This document shows, in pieces, positions 34,190-46,400 of a stretch of 64,000 nucleotides of DNA. Position numbers and translations under genes: made by a program. Numbering within the stretch: position 1 is the first letter of the stretch; each line of letters opens with the position of its first letter. Where the stretch lies: contig NC_079905.1 of assembly GCF_024868665.1 (NCBI RefSeq), positions 10,441,080-10,505,079 on the forward strand. The letters are read 5' to 3'. The notes beneath the pieces are model-generated. The model did no database searches. It saw nothing but the letters and a program-made list of their open reading frames with translations, and was not told the origin of the DNA. The stretch comes from Triplophysa rosa. Its lineage: Eukaryota; Chordata; Actinopteri; Cypriniformes; Nemacheilidae.

Positions 34190-35968
34190 CTGTTAATTTA
34201 TCCGATTGATTTTTATTCATTATAACAGCTTGACAAGCGAAACTGTAGTTTATTTTATTATTATGGGTTAGATTATCTCAACAGTCCAAATGTCTTGACA
34301 CATCTTGAGAAGCATGTCAAAGTTATTTGGCCTGTAGCTTAACATGCCCTGCAGCTGTTTTTGACTCTTAATTGTTATGCTGAACTGAACTGTACAGTGT
34401 CTAGCTGCTCACCCTTATTGTAACAAATAAAGTGTTTTAATTTGTCAGCATCAAAATCAATACATTAACAGTTTAATGACGGGAAAACGGTCGTCGCACC
34501 GGGCGCATGGTCTACAGTTTGTCCCGATTCTCTTAATGAGTAATGGGTGTTTTTTGGGCGTAACGTGCAGTAAACCAATCAGAGTCTCATCTCTCATTCC
34601 CTTTAAGAGCCAGTTGCGGTCGCGCCATGACGGATTCGCTATTTACATGGCGGAATTTGAAAAAAACTGAAAAAAACATTTCTTTTTATTTTGCACCAAT
34701 TCTGTAGAATGGCCCACATATACATATAAATATACAGTATATTACAAATACTAATAATCTAACTCAAATGTTTTTTAATGACTGATCCAAAAACAAAGTC
34801 CATTAGGTTGTGCCCCACTACCCTATTATACAAACGTAATACAAGTTACACCTACAGTTATTCACAGAATGTCATGAGTTTATAAAAGTGATCTGACTTT
34901 GTAAAATAGTGGTAATGGAACTATTATCTTCACTTATTTGATTTTTTGCCATTAGACCATTGTTTCTATCCAATACTTTCAACCACAAATATATACTTCA
35001 CCTGAGTTAGAGAACAGAAATGTCAGGAATATCACTTTAATTCACATGGGATCGGGGTGACATTTTTGGGAGATGTTAGTGGCCCCTATTATGATGGAGA
35101 TAGTGAACCGCAACTTCTATTTCAGCCACATGATGGCTCTAGTGTTGCATCACTGAGGCAAGATTTAGAGCCAGATCTGTCCAAGTGTGTAGTGCATACT
35201 AAAATTATAGATGCGCGGCAAAGGGGACAGTAAATGAACGTAGCATGTAAAATGCCCCTAGAGAGATAAACTTTATCTTACCCTTTCAGTTCTATCAGAA
35301 TAGTTTGGGACGTATTGAATTCTTGAATTATCAGACTATTAAGTCTGTTGACATGTGATGCATGACCAGGCAGGACACAATTGCCTCCACTTGCAGCCAT
35401 TTACTGAATAAAAGAGCATGTTGGTTAATTTTCCCATGTCACACATTCACACACAGACACAACAATGGGGAAACCATGGGTTGCATTTAAATGTAGCTGT
35501 GAAAATGCAGTCACACATGGAAACACATAAAAACAGTAATTTATCTTAAATCTTTTTTGAAAATATAGCACATTTTTTTGTAGGTAAAGGTAATATTCAG
35601 TAGAAATACACTTATAGACTATACACAATACACAAAAACACACTAGTAAAATTTTACAGACATTTTGCAAAAATGGAGACAATATAAGTATACAGCATAA
35701 GCAGCCAGTGCAATATCTTGTCACAATGAAGAAAAGCAAATTGTGTCTATATGTCTGGTTCAATATGGCATGTAAGGAGTTAAAGATAACCTAAGGACTA
35801 GTTAAGTAAATATTAATGTACAATGTATTATTAGAGTTCATGAACAGGCAATTGTGTCCCCGTTGATGATAAATAGTATCAAATCTGGTGCAGTGCCTTT
35901 TTTTACATTTAACCCCAGAGATTATGAGGACCAAAGCCTTATATCTACCTTTTATTTCTCTCTTTGCT
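34190..35968. other. Interval with one GC-rich repeat
   Basis: 34470-34680 resembles a widespread zebrafish repeat (CAATCAGAGTCTCATCT, CCCTTTAAGAGCCAGTTGCG, TTTACATGGCGGAATTTG). The rest shows no recognisable feature. Confidence 0.45.
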
Positions 35969-35972
35969 TTAA

Positions 35973-36271
35973 AAGATAGTTCACCCCAAAATAAAAATTC
36001 TGTCATCATTAACTCACCCTGTCATTTCAAACCTGCATGATTTTCTTCCACAGAACACGAAAGAAGATATTTAGAAGAATGTTGTTAACTGGCCCCTATT
36101 CACTTGCAATGGTTTTGTGTTCATACAATAGAAAAGAATGGGGCCAGTGCTGTTCGGTTACCAACTTACAAATATTTTCTTTTGTGTTCTGCAGAAGAAA
36201 GTCAGTCATACAGGTTTGACAAGAGGGTGAGTAAATGATGACAGAATTTTCATTTTTGGGGAACTATCACT
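35973..36271. mobile_element. Angel-like MITE with TTAA duplication
   Basis: This 299-bp element has ends AAGATAGTTCACCCC and GGGGAACTATCACT and TTAA on both sides (35969-35972, 36272-36275). Confidence 0.88.
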
Positions 36272-36946
36272 TTAAGAGGTGTCAGAAGTCTATCTAATAT
36301 AAACTATATATTAAAACAGCCAGTTCAGTAGTATTTTGAAATATATGATGTATATATTTTGCATCCTATACATGTGAGATTTTTGCATTTGTGAAATACA
36401 TATATGAACATAGGCTATATTGTTTTACATTTACTATACTGTATATCCATACATTAGTTTTCTGTATGGGTTACTGGTTTGGCTTCCATTCTAAACATAG
36501 TACTAACTAATAAACATGCTAAAATCGCTATAAAGTAGGCTTTCCTTTACAGTTTTTTATATGCATTCAAGATTCATTGAGACACAGGCACAGGTGCAGA
36601 TGCAGTCACGGATACAGACACAGGCAGAGATGCAGACAAAGTGTCTAGCTGATGCATTTTGTGTTTAAATTTCAACCCACCAGCCCATTAGTACGGACAT
36701 CTTTATTTGTGTTTACCCACTTCAATATATAAAAATGTCACATGGAGTGGACCCAACTGAATCGCTCAGCGAACAGTCTCATATCTCAAGCATTCTGGTA
36801 TATGAAACCACACTGGAAGCTTTAAAGAAAACTTGAATTGTTTAAACAGCATCAAGATGGTTAATCTACCGTATTGGCAGTGGTATGGAGTCAGATGTCG
36901 ATGATAATGCGCAGATTGAAGGTCATTTGTTTGTGTCCACCCACAG

Positions 36947-37102
36947 TGCTTGAGTGTGCCCACATAGTCGAGTGGGTATCTTTAGAGACAAAGAGCAGAT
37001 GCTGAGGCTGAATGATGGGAGCATTATCCTCAAGACCATGGGTCCATTGTTGGTGGATCAAAGTGCTATTTATACCTGCAGTTGAATAACACAACATGGC
37101 CC
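36947..37102 (+). pseudogene. Decayed immunoglobulin-like (I-set) exon
   Basis: Between an acceptor-like TGTCCACCCACAG and a donor-like CCC|GTAAGTGAG lie 156 nt. One frame reads LECAHIVEW; after a frame change the other reads LRLNDGSIIL and DQSAIYTCS, then TGA, then ITQHGP. DGSIIL...AIYTC is the pattern of I-set strands E and F. The frameshift, the TGA and the short Cys-to-Trp spacing suggest a dead exon. I cannot name the parent gene. A chance resemblance is possible. Confidence 0.35.
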
Positions 37103-37217
37103 GTAAGTGAGTCAATTATGGGATAAAAGGGAGTGAGCAGAGGACGATAACAAGAGATCAGAGCATTCATTGCATTAAGAGTCATCTTACTTTCGATATT
37201 TACACACAAATTCTAAT

Positions 37218-38169
37218 GCCGGGGCCTCACCACAAGATAATCCGGCCGATTTTTCCCCTTCCGACAATCCTATAGTCCCGATGATCTTAAACAGCTCTAA
37301 AGATCTTATCAGATTTTCCTGTGGTTTGATGTGTGTTAAGAGTGAATGAACCTGATCGAAAGAACATCGGAGCCGCCCCAATCGCGAATCGTAAATATTC
37401 AACATGCTGAATATTTACAATCAGAAATCCTGATGTGTGAGGGAAACCCAGAGGACAAACACACAAGAACTCTGTTGATTGTCACGTGGAACGGAATTTA
37501 CCCAATCAGAAAGCCAGCGGACAGAAGCAGAACAACCATAGTCATGACTTCAACCAAACCCTTTTGTTTATTCTGTAAATGTTCTGTCAAAAGCATTACA
37601 AACACTATCATCTCAATTACAAATAATTTAAATAAAACAATTCAGGCTATGTGCAAGTGACAGTAGTGGTAGGAGTCCGGGTGTGCGAATGCTTTAAGGT
37701 AAAACTGAAAAAATTGTATATAGTAATAGTAAAATATTATTTTTTAATTACTGTGAAGACATTATTAAAACAATATTTGAGTTGCAATAAAATGATATCT
37801 AGTGCTGTGCCACCTTAAATGCTTTAGACGACGCTGCTTGAACAATTTCTCAACGATAAATGATATTTTCAAAATCGCATAAAAGGTTATATGCATTTGT
37901 TTATATTGAACACATAAATAATAAACATAGCCTACAGTGAAATAAAAAAAAAACTTATTCTGAAATCTCGAGAGAATTTGCGAGCTTTCAGTCATGACTC
38001 TGTTTGAAAACCTGTTCGTGTGTGGTGTTCTTTCTTCATCACATCACGGCGCACCACACATGATAGGAGCAAAATGATTAAATCTAGGGTTTTTTGTCCT
38101 CATGTTTGTGGTCTCTCACAGTTTAAAACTCTTCTAAGATTTAAAAAAATATTTTGGTGTGGCCCCGGC
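37218..38169. mobile_element. TIR element with GCCGGGGCC ends
   Basis: The left end GCCGGGGCCTCACCA and the complement of the right end GCCGGGGCCACACCA agree at 14 of 15 bases. Half of it recurs in reverse at 9222-9610. No TSD was resolved and no transposase is evident. Confidence 0.7.
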
Positions 38170-38954
38170 TTTAGAGAGCCGGGCATCTAACTTCACCTTT
38201 AATTATTTTATTACACATTAAATGTCATTTTCTGAGGACAGCTTTGCTCATTAATCATAATATACTATGCTGGACTTTCATGACTATATAATGTGTGATT
38301 TACCTTAGCTTCTTAGTGAGAATGTTTCTGAATTCAAATGAGTCGAATGAATGAATTCAAATGCTGCACGTCCGGAGCACCGCTCATAAAATGTGCACAC
38401 AGAAGCATGATGCTAATGCACAGTCTTCCAAAATCTAGCCTACTTTTGAATTGCAGAAGTCTAAAAGATTAAAGTGATTTTGATCACTATGTTTATTTCT
38501 TGATGAAATGTGCATATCCACCCCAGAGGAAATAATGAAACAATGGCTCAAGGGTAGTTATCACAAATTTCCATCTGCCCACAAAATTTTACATTCTTTA
38601 TTCAGACTGAAATGCGTCGCCACCCTACTTTCCCTAAGTGAAAAGTGCTGTGTGATTCCTTTGTTGAATTCTGATTAGAATGACAAATTATGATCAATCA
38701 GGGATTTTTGGAGCGCTTGACAAGTTTAGTCCACAAATCTGTCAGTCTTCTTATGCTGCAAACTCTTCAACATCAGTTTTAAATATTTTATTTCAAAGTG
38801 ATAGTCTTTTTATCATGCACAATGCAATCAATTCAGCTATGACAGTTTTCAAGCATGTTTTTATGTGTATTGTTATTGATAGAGCTTGTAGCGAAGCAGA
38901 CTGCTGTCAAGCCAATCAAAACTTTTTAAATCAACAGCAGTCAGGTAGTCTCAT

Positions 38955-39510
38955 ATGGGATCAGAATCCCGCCAAGTATTGCGGGCATATTTAAAAATAG
39001 AATAAGCGTAAATATTTTTTTTTGAACAAATTACTTAAACCTGGCAGAGAATACTCATAACAGATATAAGAAGTGTATCTGACACTCAGTAACGATATAA
39101 TTATGTTCAATTACCTGTGATTGTCCGGGATTTGCAGCTGACGGTTATAATCCATCTTCAATCGTATATGCCGCGAGTCGCGTTTGAAGTGACGTCAACA
39201 CCCTCTTCGACTGATTGGCTAGAGGAGGAGCTGTCAACCTAGAACTAGTGGACCAATGGTGACGCTAAAGCCCGCCCTAATTACCATGAAACTCGAACTG
39301 CAGCATTTGGAAAAACAAGCGCAGAACTTGAAAAAACAACCAAGGAAAACATTAATTTGTGTGCAATTTGGACAACTTTGTCTTTATGCATTAATTTTGT
39401 GCAATATAATTTAAATGTGTTTAAAGTTCTGACTCAAGGTTTTAATTTTTTGATTTACGCTTATTCTATTTTTAAATATGCCCGCAATACTTTTGGCGGG
39501 ATTCTGATCC
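38955..39510. mobile_element. Long-TIR element with 8-bp TSD
   Basis: The ends share GGATCAGAATCCCGCCAA, TATTGCGGGCATATTTAAAA and ATAGAATAAGCGTAAAT, giving inverted repeats of about 60 bp. AGTCTCAT flanks both sides (38947-38954, 39511-39518). The 556-bp size and 8-bp TSD fit hAT or P-like non-autonomous elements; the left side has three extra bases outside the TIR. Confidence 0.85.
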
Positions 39511-39652
39511 AGTCTCATCAAGCACAATCATTTTATTGTTACATTATTGCTCTATAATATAAATAATAGGATAAACCCACCCCTGCATGACATGTAAAAC
39601 AATACAATGTGATTTTAGGCTATTCCTAAGTGGGGCTAGTTCAAGTTACAAA

Positions 39653-39848
39653 GATGCACCATTACTATGTGCAGGGATTACGATACTCAATATGACCGCT
39701 TTAGCGAAGGAAGTTCGATCTCCAATAAAAAGAGCCAATCGTGAATCGATACAGACTGATGATTCTCTGGGGCAGGGCTTGTCTTTAACAGAGGCATGTA
39801 AGATGCTTGCCAACCTGCGCGCATGCTCGGTTGCTGAAGCGACCTGAT
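39653..39848 (+). repeat. Diverged repeat copy related to 1873-1985
   Basis: Shares AAAAAGAGCCAATCG and neighbouring blocks with 1873-1985. A short frame (LTEACKMLANLRACSVAEAT near its end) is open here but has no domain I recognise. Confidence 0.45.
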
Positions 39849-39901
39849 AAAAGAAGTGCAATTTAAGTTTAGGAAACAAACGTTGTGGGTGTCAGGTTTA
39901 A

Positions 39902-40150
39902 AGGGATCCTCCACTCAAAAATGAAAATTCTGTCATGAATTATTCACCCTCAAGTAGTTTCAAACCTGAATAAATTAGTTTGTTCTGTTGAACACAAAGA
40001 AAGATATTAAGAAGAATGTTCTCAACTGAAGTTTCTGGGGTAGTCAAAAAATGGTAGTCGATGGTGCCCCAGAACTCTCAGTTTTCCTAAATTCTTCAAA
40101 ATATCTTCTTTTGTGTTTAACTGAACACAAAAATTCAATATTTTTTTTAG
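39902..40150. mobile_element. Truncated Angel-like MITE
   Basis: It starts after TTAA with AGGGATCCTCCACTC and contains ATGAAAATTCTGTCATGAAT and AAATATCTTCTTTTGTGTTT, but the far terminus is missing. Confidence 0.7.
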
Positions 40151-43100
40151 ATGAAATCACCACATCTGATTCTATTGTGCAGCTACAGCTGTTGTAAGTA
40201 GGATCATATATCAGCTAAAATCTGATATTGTTGCACAATCCCCAGACCCAATTTAAAGCCCGTCTGACAAAAAACAAATATCAAACTTGTCTGTGATATT
40301 TATTGACTGCGGTCATGCTGACTATAATATATTTTTCTTCTCTTCCTCTTAACCTCAAACTTTTTTTTGCACTATAGATTTTACGAACTGTATACACTGT
40401 GGATACAAGACGTTTTCTGTTAGTTGAGATGATGTTGCAGCACAAGCCTGAATCAAAATTGATCACTTGGGACAGAGTGTGTTTCAGGCTGGAGGAGCTT
40501 GAGTCAAGCTGGTGTTCCACTGTTTTTCAACAACAGCCAAGACAGTAGTACTGTTCTTTATCTTGAGATCAGAAATGGATTTAAAATTCTCTCTCTCTCT
40601 TTGCTCAGCACTTTACTGGATGACCCTGCATCTTTTTTTCAACCCCTCTGCTTGGCTATAAAAATGAATTTTATGAAATCAAATATTAAGCAGTGCCATC
40701 CAACGGACACAAGTTCTAAGTTTGACACTTAAAGGCAGTGTGTGTAATTTTTACACCACTTCTGTGGCACTAAACAAAACTGCAGAAAAACGGGAAGGTT
40801 ATTCAATAAAAATTAATAGCGCTGTTTACTTGCTAATGCTGTCTGCTATGTCGTATTTGTCATTGGATGGCCAAACCTCAAGCCATTTTTGAAGGCTACT
40901 GTGTTGGGATGGTTGATGAATGACTAAATTATACTAATGTACAACAAAATTAGGCCTTGAATTAGGACTTAAAAATTAGGATTTGCTTCCCTTAGTACTA
41001 GACACAAAAATCATAATGATGTTTTAGTAACAAAGTTCGGGAGGAGCCGGAGCATTAAGTCCGGCTCTTTCGCTATCAGCAATTACGGCACCTACCCTAT
41101 CAACTCAAGCGAGCGAGCATATATATATAGACAATACGATTACCTGCGACATCTCTCAGCCTATCATCATCCCTCCACCACCCTGGCTCCTCTCCCCGAA
41201 CCCGATCATCTAGCAGGATCCCAGGGGGGAGCACTCTGGGTTCAAGTCGATACCGCTCGCAGCGCACTCCCCGGATAGCACGCCAAATACACATAACCTT
41301 TCTACCCCTGCTATTGTTATTATCTGCATAGGCGAACTCGAATTACAAATCGCCAGTGTCCTTCCGAAACATCAGAGGTCCAAATTCGCTGTTTTTCTGG
41401 AAATGGAACAAACACTGTTCTTTTTAAATGATGAAATACTGTGTTGTCAAAATTGACTAGCACTTTTTATTACTTTTTATTGGTAAAATATTTGACAAAC
41501 ATAAAGGGTGAATAATTATAATGATTTATGGCAAAAATAAAAATCACAAAATCACATATAAAATTAAAAATTACATATATAAAATATTGCACCAAGTTAT
41601 ATTGCAGATGTTTTGATAGTGACACAGCAATGCAGTATCAAAGCCAATATTACAAATGATAATTTACGAGTTATAATTGCGAGGAACAAATTTGTTTATA
41701 ACTGTCTTTGCACAGAAACTATTAACATCATCAAAATGATAAACATCAACACAATATTCAGTATGAAGAACCTTTGCCTGTTGGAAAAGTAATGGAAATT
41801 TGAGTCGCATAATGTTCCAGAATATATTGCTGTTGCCACTGGTTACACCAACAAACGGCTTCGCTCAAAATTATCTATTCATTTGTATCCAAACAATCAG
41901 CAACTGAAATTAAAAGTTGATTGCATCATTGACCCTCAAGCTCTCCATCACTGGATAATCCCACATGTCTGATTTCTTATAGCCACAGACAGATGGACAT
42001 CCAGAGACTGATGCTGTGGACAATACCACCAAGTATTTTGTCTCTCTGATGGAAAAAACAGATTTTCTCCCTCAAATTAAAAACGAGGTTGCACAGCCAC
42101 CTGCTGCCATCTTGTCTTTGTCCTCCTCAGATTTTAGGCAACAGGCCAAACAATAATTTTGAGTGATACATCTGCCTGCGGTCGTGCTCAGTGTTGTCTT
42201 GGTCTGCCCTGTCCAATGCGAATAAATGCTGCATATTCAGTTTACTAAAACCTGCAGCACACCGTGGTAAACTGATTTAGGGCGCACAGCCGGATGACGA
42301 GTATGAAGGTCTGCTGTTCACTGGAATTAAAATGGCACAGAGTGTAAAATCTCATTTCCATTCGTCCGCCTCAGTCCGCTGGATGCACTACGATTTAAGT
42401 TCATGCAAAGCATATGATAATGATTCCCAAGCGCCAGATATTTGATTATACATTCGGAAATGATTCCATAATTTAAGCCTAATGCGTGACTAATAGCATC
42501 TTCCTCCATCTCTATCAGGGCTTTTAATAGCTTGCTATTGTGCAGTTTTCAAGAGTTTGTTGCAAGTTGGGAGATGGAGGAAAAAGCAACCAAAAGATGG
42601 AATTCATGCTGTCGTTCAGTCAAAGGAAGTTTTAATTGGTGCCCTGGGGAGAGGCACTCTTTACATTTGCAAATTTCTGCCTTTGTAGTGGAGTCGAAGA
42701 GTTGAGCGCCCATCGGGGACGAAGAGCAGTTATGTTGACAAAAAGTTAAAGGGCTTAGCCAGAATACACAGAATGTGTTTGCATGCAAGTTCATTACGAG
42801 ACTGAAAAAATGCTCTGAAGGTTAAAGCATAAGGTGTTGTTGCCGCCTTTTTTAAAAGTTTCTCTTATTTTGTTTTTACTGTACATGCAAATTCTGCTCT
42901 GTATAGTCATATAGGCAATTGCCAATGTGACTGTATCGAACCGGACAAAGAACCAGAATGTTAATTTTAAACCCTAAAGAAATGTGCATCAAGAAAAGAA
43001 CATGAAGTGAAATAGGGCGAACTAACAATGGCTTACGGAGGGGAGATTGACAGGGAGCCATCACACATGAGTAATTACCTGCCACTTCACATTTTGCTTT

Positions 43101-43259
43101 TCAGTCAAATCCTGGAAAGGTCACTGGTGGCATTTGTGAACATACAAAAATGGAACTAGAAGTTCATGCTTAAGGAAGCACAGTGAATCTGCAAGTCTTG
43201 CCCTTTGGTATAAAGTAGAAATCTGTATAAATATACAAATAAAGTTTTGAGAAACATGG
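40151..43259. other. Mostly anonymous interval
   Basis: A GC-rich patch at about 41040-41330 (GGAGGAGCCGGAGCATTAAG, then CTACCCTATCAACTC) stands out and may be a repeat fragment. A 58-codon open stretch starts after a TTATAG at 41980; neither is convincing as a gene. Confidence 0.4.
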
Positions 43260-43413
43260 GGGCATTTTATTCAATGGTCAATTTGGGGGAGGTTACCAAC
43301 ATTCTTTCAAAATATCTTCTTTTGTGTCTTTTGAAAGAAAGTCATACAGTTTTGGTATGACCTGAGGGTGAGCAAATGATCAAATAATTTTCACTTTTGG
43401 GTGAACTATCCCT
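43260..43413. mobile_element. Partial Angel-like MITE
   Basis: It contains AAATATCTTCTTTTGTGTCT and ends GGGTGAACTATCCCTTTAA. The left terminus is missing. Confidence 0.7.
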
Positions 43414-46400
43414 TTAATAACACTTCAACCTCTGTTCTTACCTACCTGTAAAACACAACAGGTGGTGTTTTTTGCTCTTCCACACTTTTGCTTATTCACG
43501 TGCTGTGCTTGAAATATCTCCTTCCAGCCCCGCTGTCCCGGGTTTCTCTTCGTTATGTTTAATAATGGATAGCGCACGGAGATGGCTTTGCACACAGATC
43601 AGGCACCAGACTGAGGAAGTGTAATGTGGTTCTGATGAAAGATTCATTACTAAGAGTGGGTCAGCTAGCGCTTAACTAAGCCCATGCTGCCTCATGGCAC
43701 TTCTGAAGCGCTGTGTTAGGTACAAATGGGCTTGACTAACGTCCTCATTCAAAACCTGAAGCAACCCCGCCAACATCAAACTTCCAACTTGACTTTAACT
43801 CAATGTGATGTTACTCGCGGCTGCACATTTGATGCTGATGATGTGATGGTCCTCTTTTAAGTTGGAATTTAGCAGTTAATTAATGTGGACCTTGTTTACA
43901 CTAACAGTTGCATTTTCTATATGTTAATGAAACATTGTTTATAGTGAGCTAAATGTCCATTATTTTTGGGTCATTTGTTTTGATGAAGATAGTAGAGGAA
44001 AATAAGATGAAAAGCATTGGCTGATGGGGTTCACAATACTGTAAGCTGCCTCACAGGCATAAGCACATTATGGCTCACGGCTGAAAATGATGATGTATCA
44101 GGTAATATAATTCTTGCATGATGGTGGCATATGGATTGAACTTTTTACTCAGCTCCTGAAAGCACATCATGTCATCCAGACCTCACAAAAAGTGTTCGAC
44201 TGATGGCATTGATGGCTGCAAAGCCTTTAAAGGTTTATATTTTTCTCCAGCAGAGCATTGCTAAAATTAACAGAGCAATAACGTTTGCTGAACATTTCTT
44301 AAGAGGCAATTGTGAAAACTGTACTCAAATGACCAGTGCTCCGAAAAGATTCTTATTCCCTCAAAAGGTGAATTGTTTTAGGCTATACACAAAAAAGTAA
44401 TGAGCAGTAAAAATAACCAAATTTACTTGATATAAAATTTAATTGATATGCAAAATAAATGGGATAAAACAGGACTAAAGGGGCAAAAACCCTCTACATT
44501 CTAATAGAGGTTAAATTATGTTGAATTAAGTTATTCAATCATGTTGGATATTTTTCTTACCTCATTGGCCATGTTAACTTAAACCCCTGTAACCATTGTT
44601 ATATAATAAAAAAATATATATCTTAATTAGTGGTTGGTGTCAATACAATCCAGTGTTGTTAGGTTACCATCGTTCTTCAAAATATTATTTTGTGTTTTGG
44701 AGAAGAAAGTCACGTTATGTTTGGGCTGAATTTACATTTTTGGTTATTTTTATGTTAAATATAAAATGCCATATGATTTGTTTTGTGGGCACACATGCAT
44801 GTGTATAATTTTTTTGTTCTGTGTCGGCTCCCTAAATCTTGAGCCGTAAGCACATTTGCATAATTTCTCTGTGCAACTGTCACCTTTGATTACATTGAAT
44901 TCCCCTCCTTTAGCCTGCGGTCATGTACAAATTCAATTAGTCACATTGTTTATATATATTTTCTTTTCTTTGCCCCTTATTAGTGTTCAGTTGGTGAGAA
45001 TGGCACATAGGTTGAGACATTGTAATGGTCATAATTCTTATTATGTCACGTGTGCTTCAGTCGAGCTGTTCCAGAAACAAATCTTATGGACACATCTAGA
45101 CTGTGGGACTATCTGACAATCATTTAGAGTGAACAAGAGAGAATTTATTTACTGTCTGACCATAATCATTTACAAACCTGCTGTTCAGGATTTGGTAGAG
45201 CTGCAATGTTGTTTGACTTCAGGTTTGTGTTCCTGTATTAAATAAAACAGTATCTTTGCAATGATGTGCCTCATTCATGAAACATGTCAAGAATGAATTT
45301 CTGTTTAAATGGTCCAATATTACAAAGATACTCTGGAGATGAGAGACTAAAGACAAGAGAATAAGGATTCCTTTACATTTTTTTTTAAATAAGCAGACAC
45401 TAAAAGCCTAAATAGTAAAGTGAAGAGTGAAGAGAGCAAAATACAGTCTGTGTTACCTAGGCAACTACATTTAACATAAATGTGAATAATAAAAAGATCT
45501 AACGAGAAAAAACAGGCCTGTACAAACATATTCATTTACTTACAAAGGTATAGATATTCCAAGCACATACAGGTGCATTTATTTGTTGTATTGAACCTGC
45601 ACAAAGGCCAAATGCTGAAAGCAGATAATGATGAAGATTTTCTCCCTGTAAACCTGCTGGTAACTGACACCATGACAATTACTATAGAATGGGTCAAAGG
45701 CCGAACATCAAAGCTCACTCTTTACCTATTTTTAGTCCTCTAGTAAATACACCCACCTATTGTATTCAGCAGACACTTTCAAAGCGAGCTGCATTAAAGT
45801 TATTTTGGATAATTATCAGTATTTGTGTTCTTTAGGAATCAAACCATTTTGCCCATGCCGACTGAGCTGTGAGAACAGTACAAAATGCAAACTTCCTCAA
45901 AATAAACGCAATCGTTTTACATTATTATTTCATGACTACATCAAGAACACAAGATTGTTTGGTTGTAAACCTCAACCAACCTTTCTAGAACGCATGCCTT
46001 TTCTTTGCAGTCTGATCTGAGCCACAAGTACCGTGAGAGCAGACTGGTCCGTATGCTCTTTAATCGTTCTCGCGGTAAACCTGCCTCAGACTACAGGAGT
46101 TTAAAAATCCTTACCGATTATAAAATCTGGTTGCAGCACACACAGATTCTCTTATGTCAAGTCTTAATCGTGTTCATAATTTGAAACTCCTGGCTCATCA
46201 CACACTACAAGATAATATTACGATTATCGTACCTGAGAACGCGCACATCACGTGATTTCACTCGAAAGCTGATGTAAACAATGTGTGTATTTGATGTGAC
46301 ATGGCGGCTATTGGTAGCATGGCATTATGTCAACTGGTGGTCATGTGGGGATGTTTTGTTTCTGGTAGCAGTTAAATAAAGTTATGTGAGAAAGCAGCAG

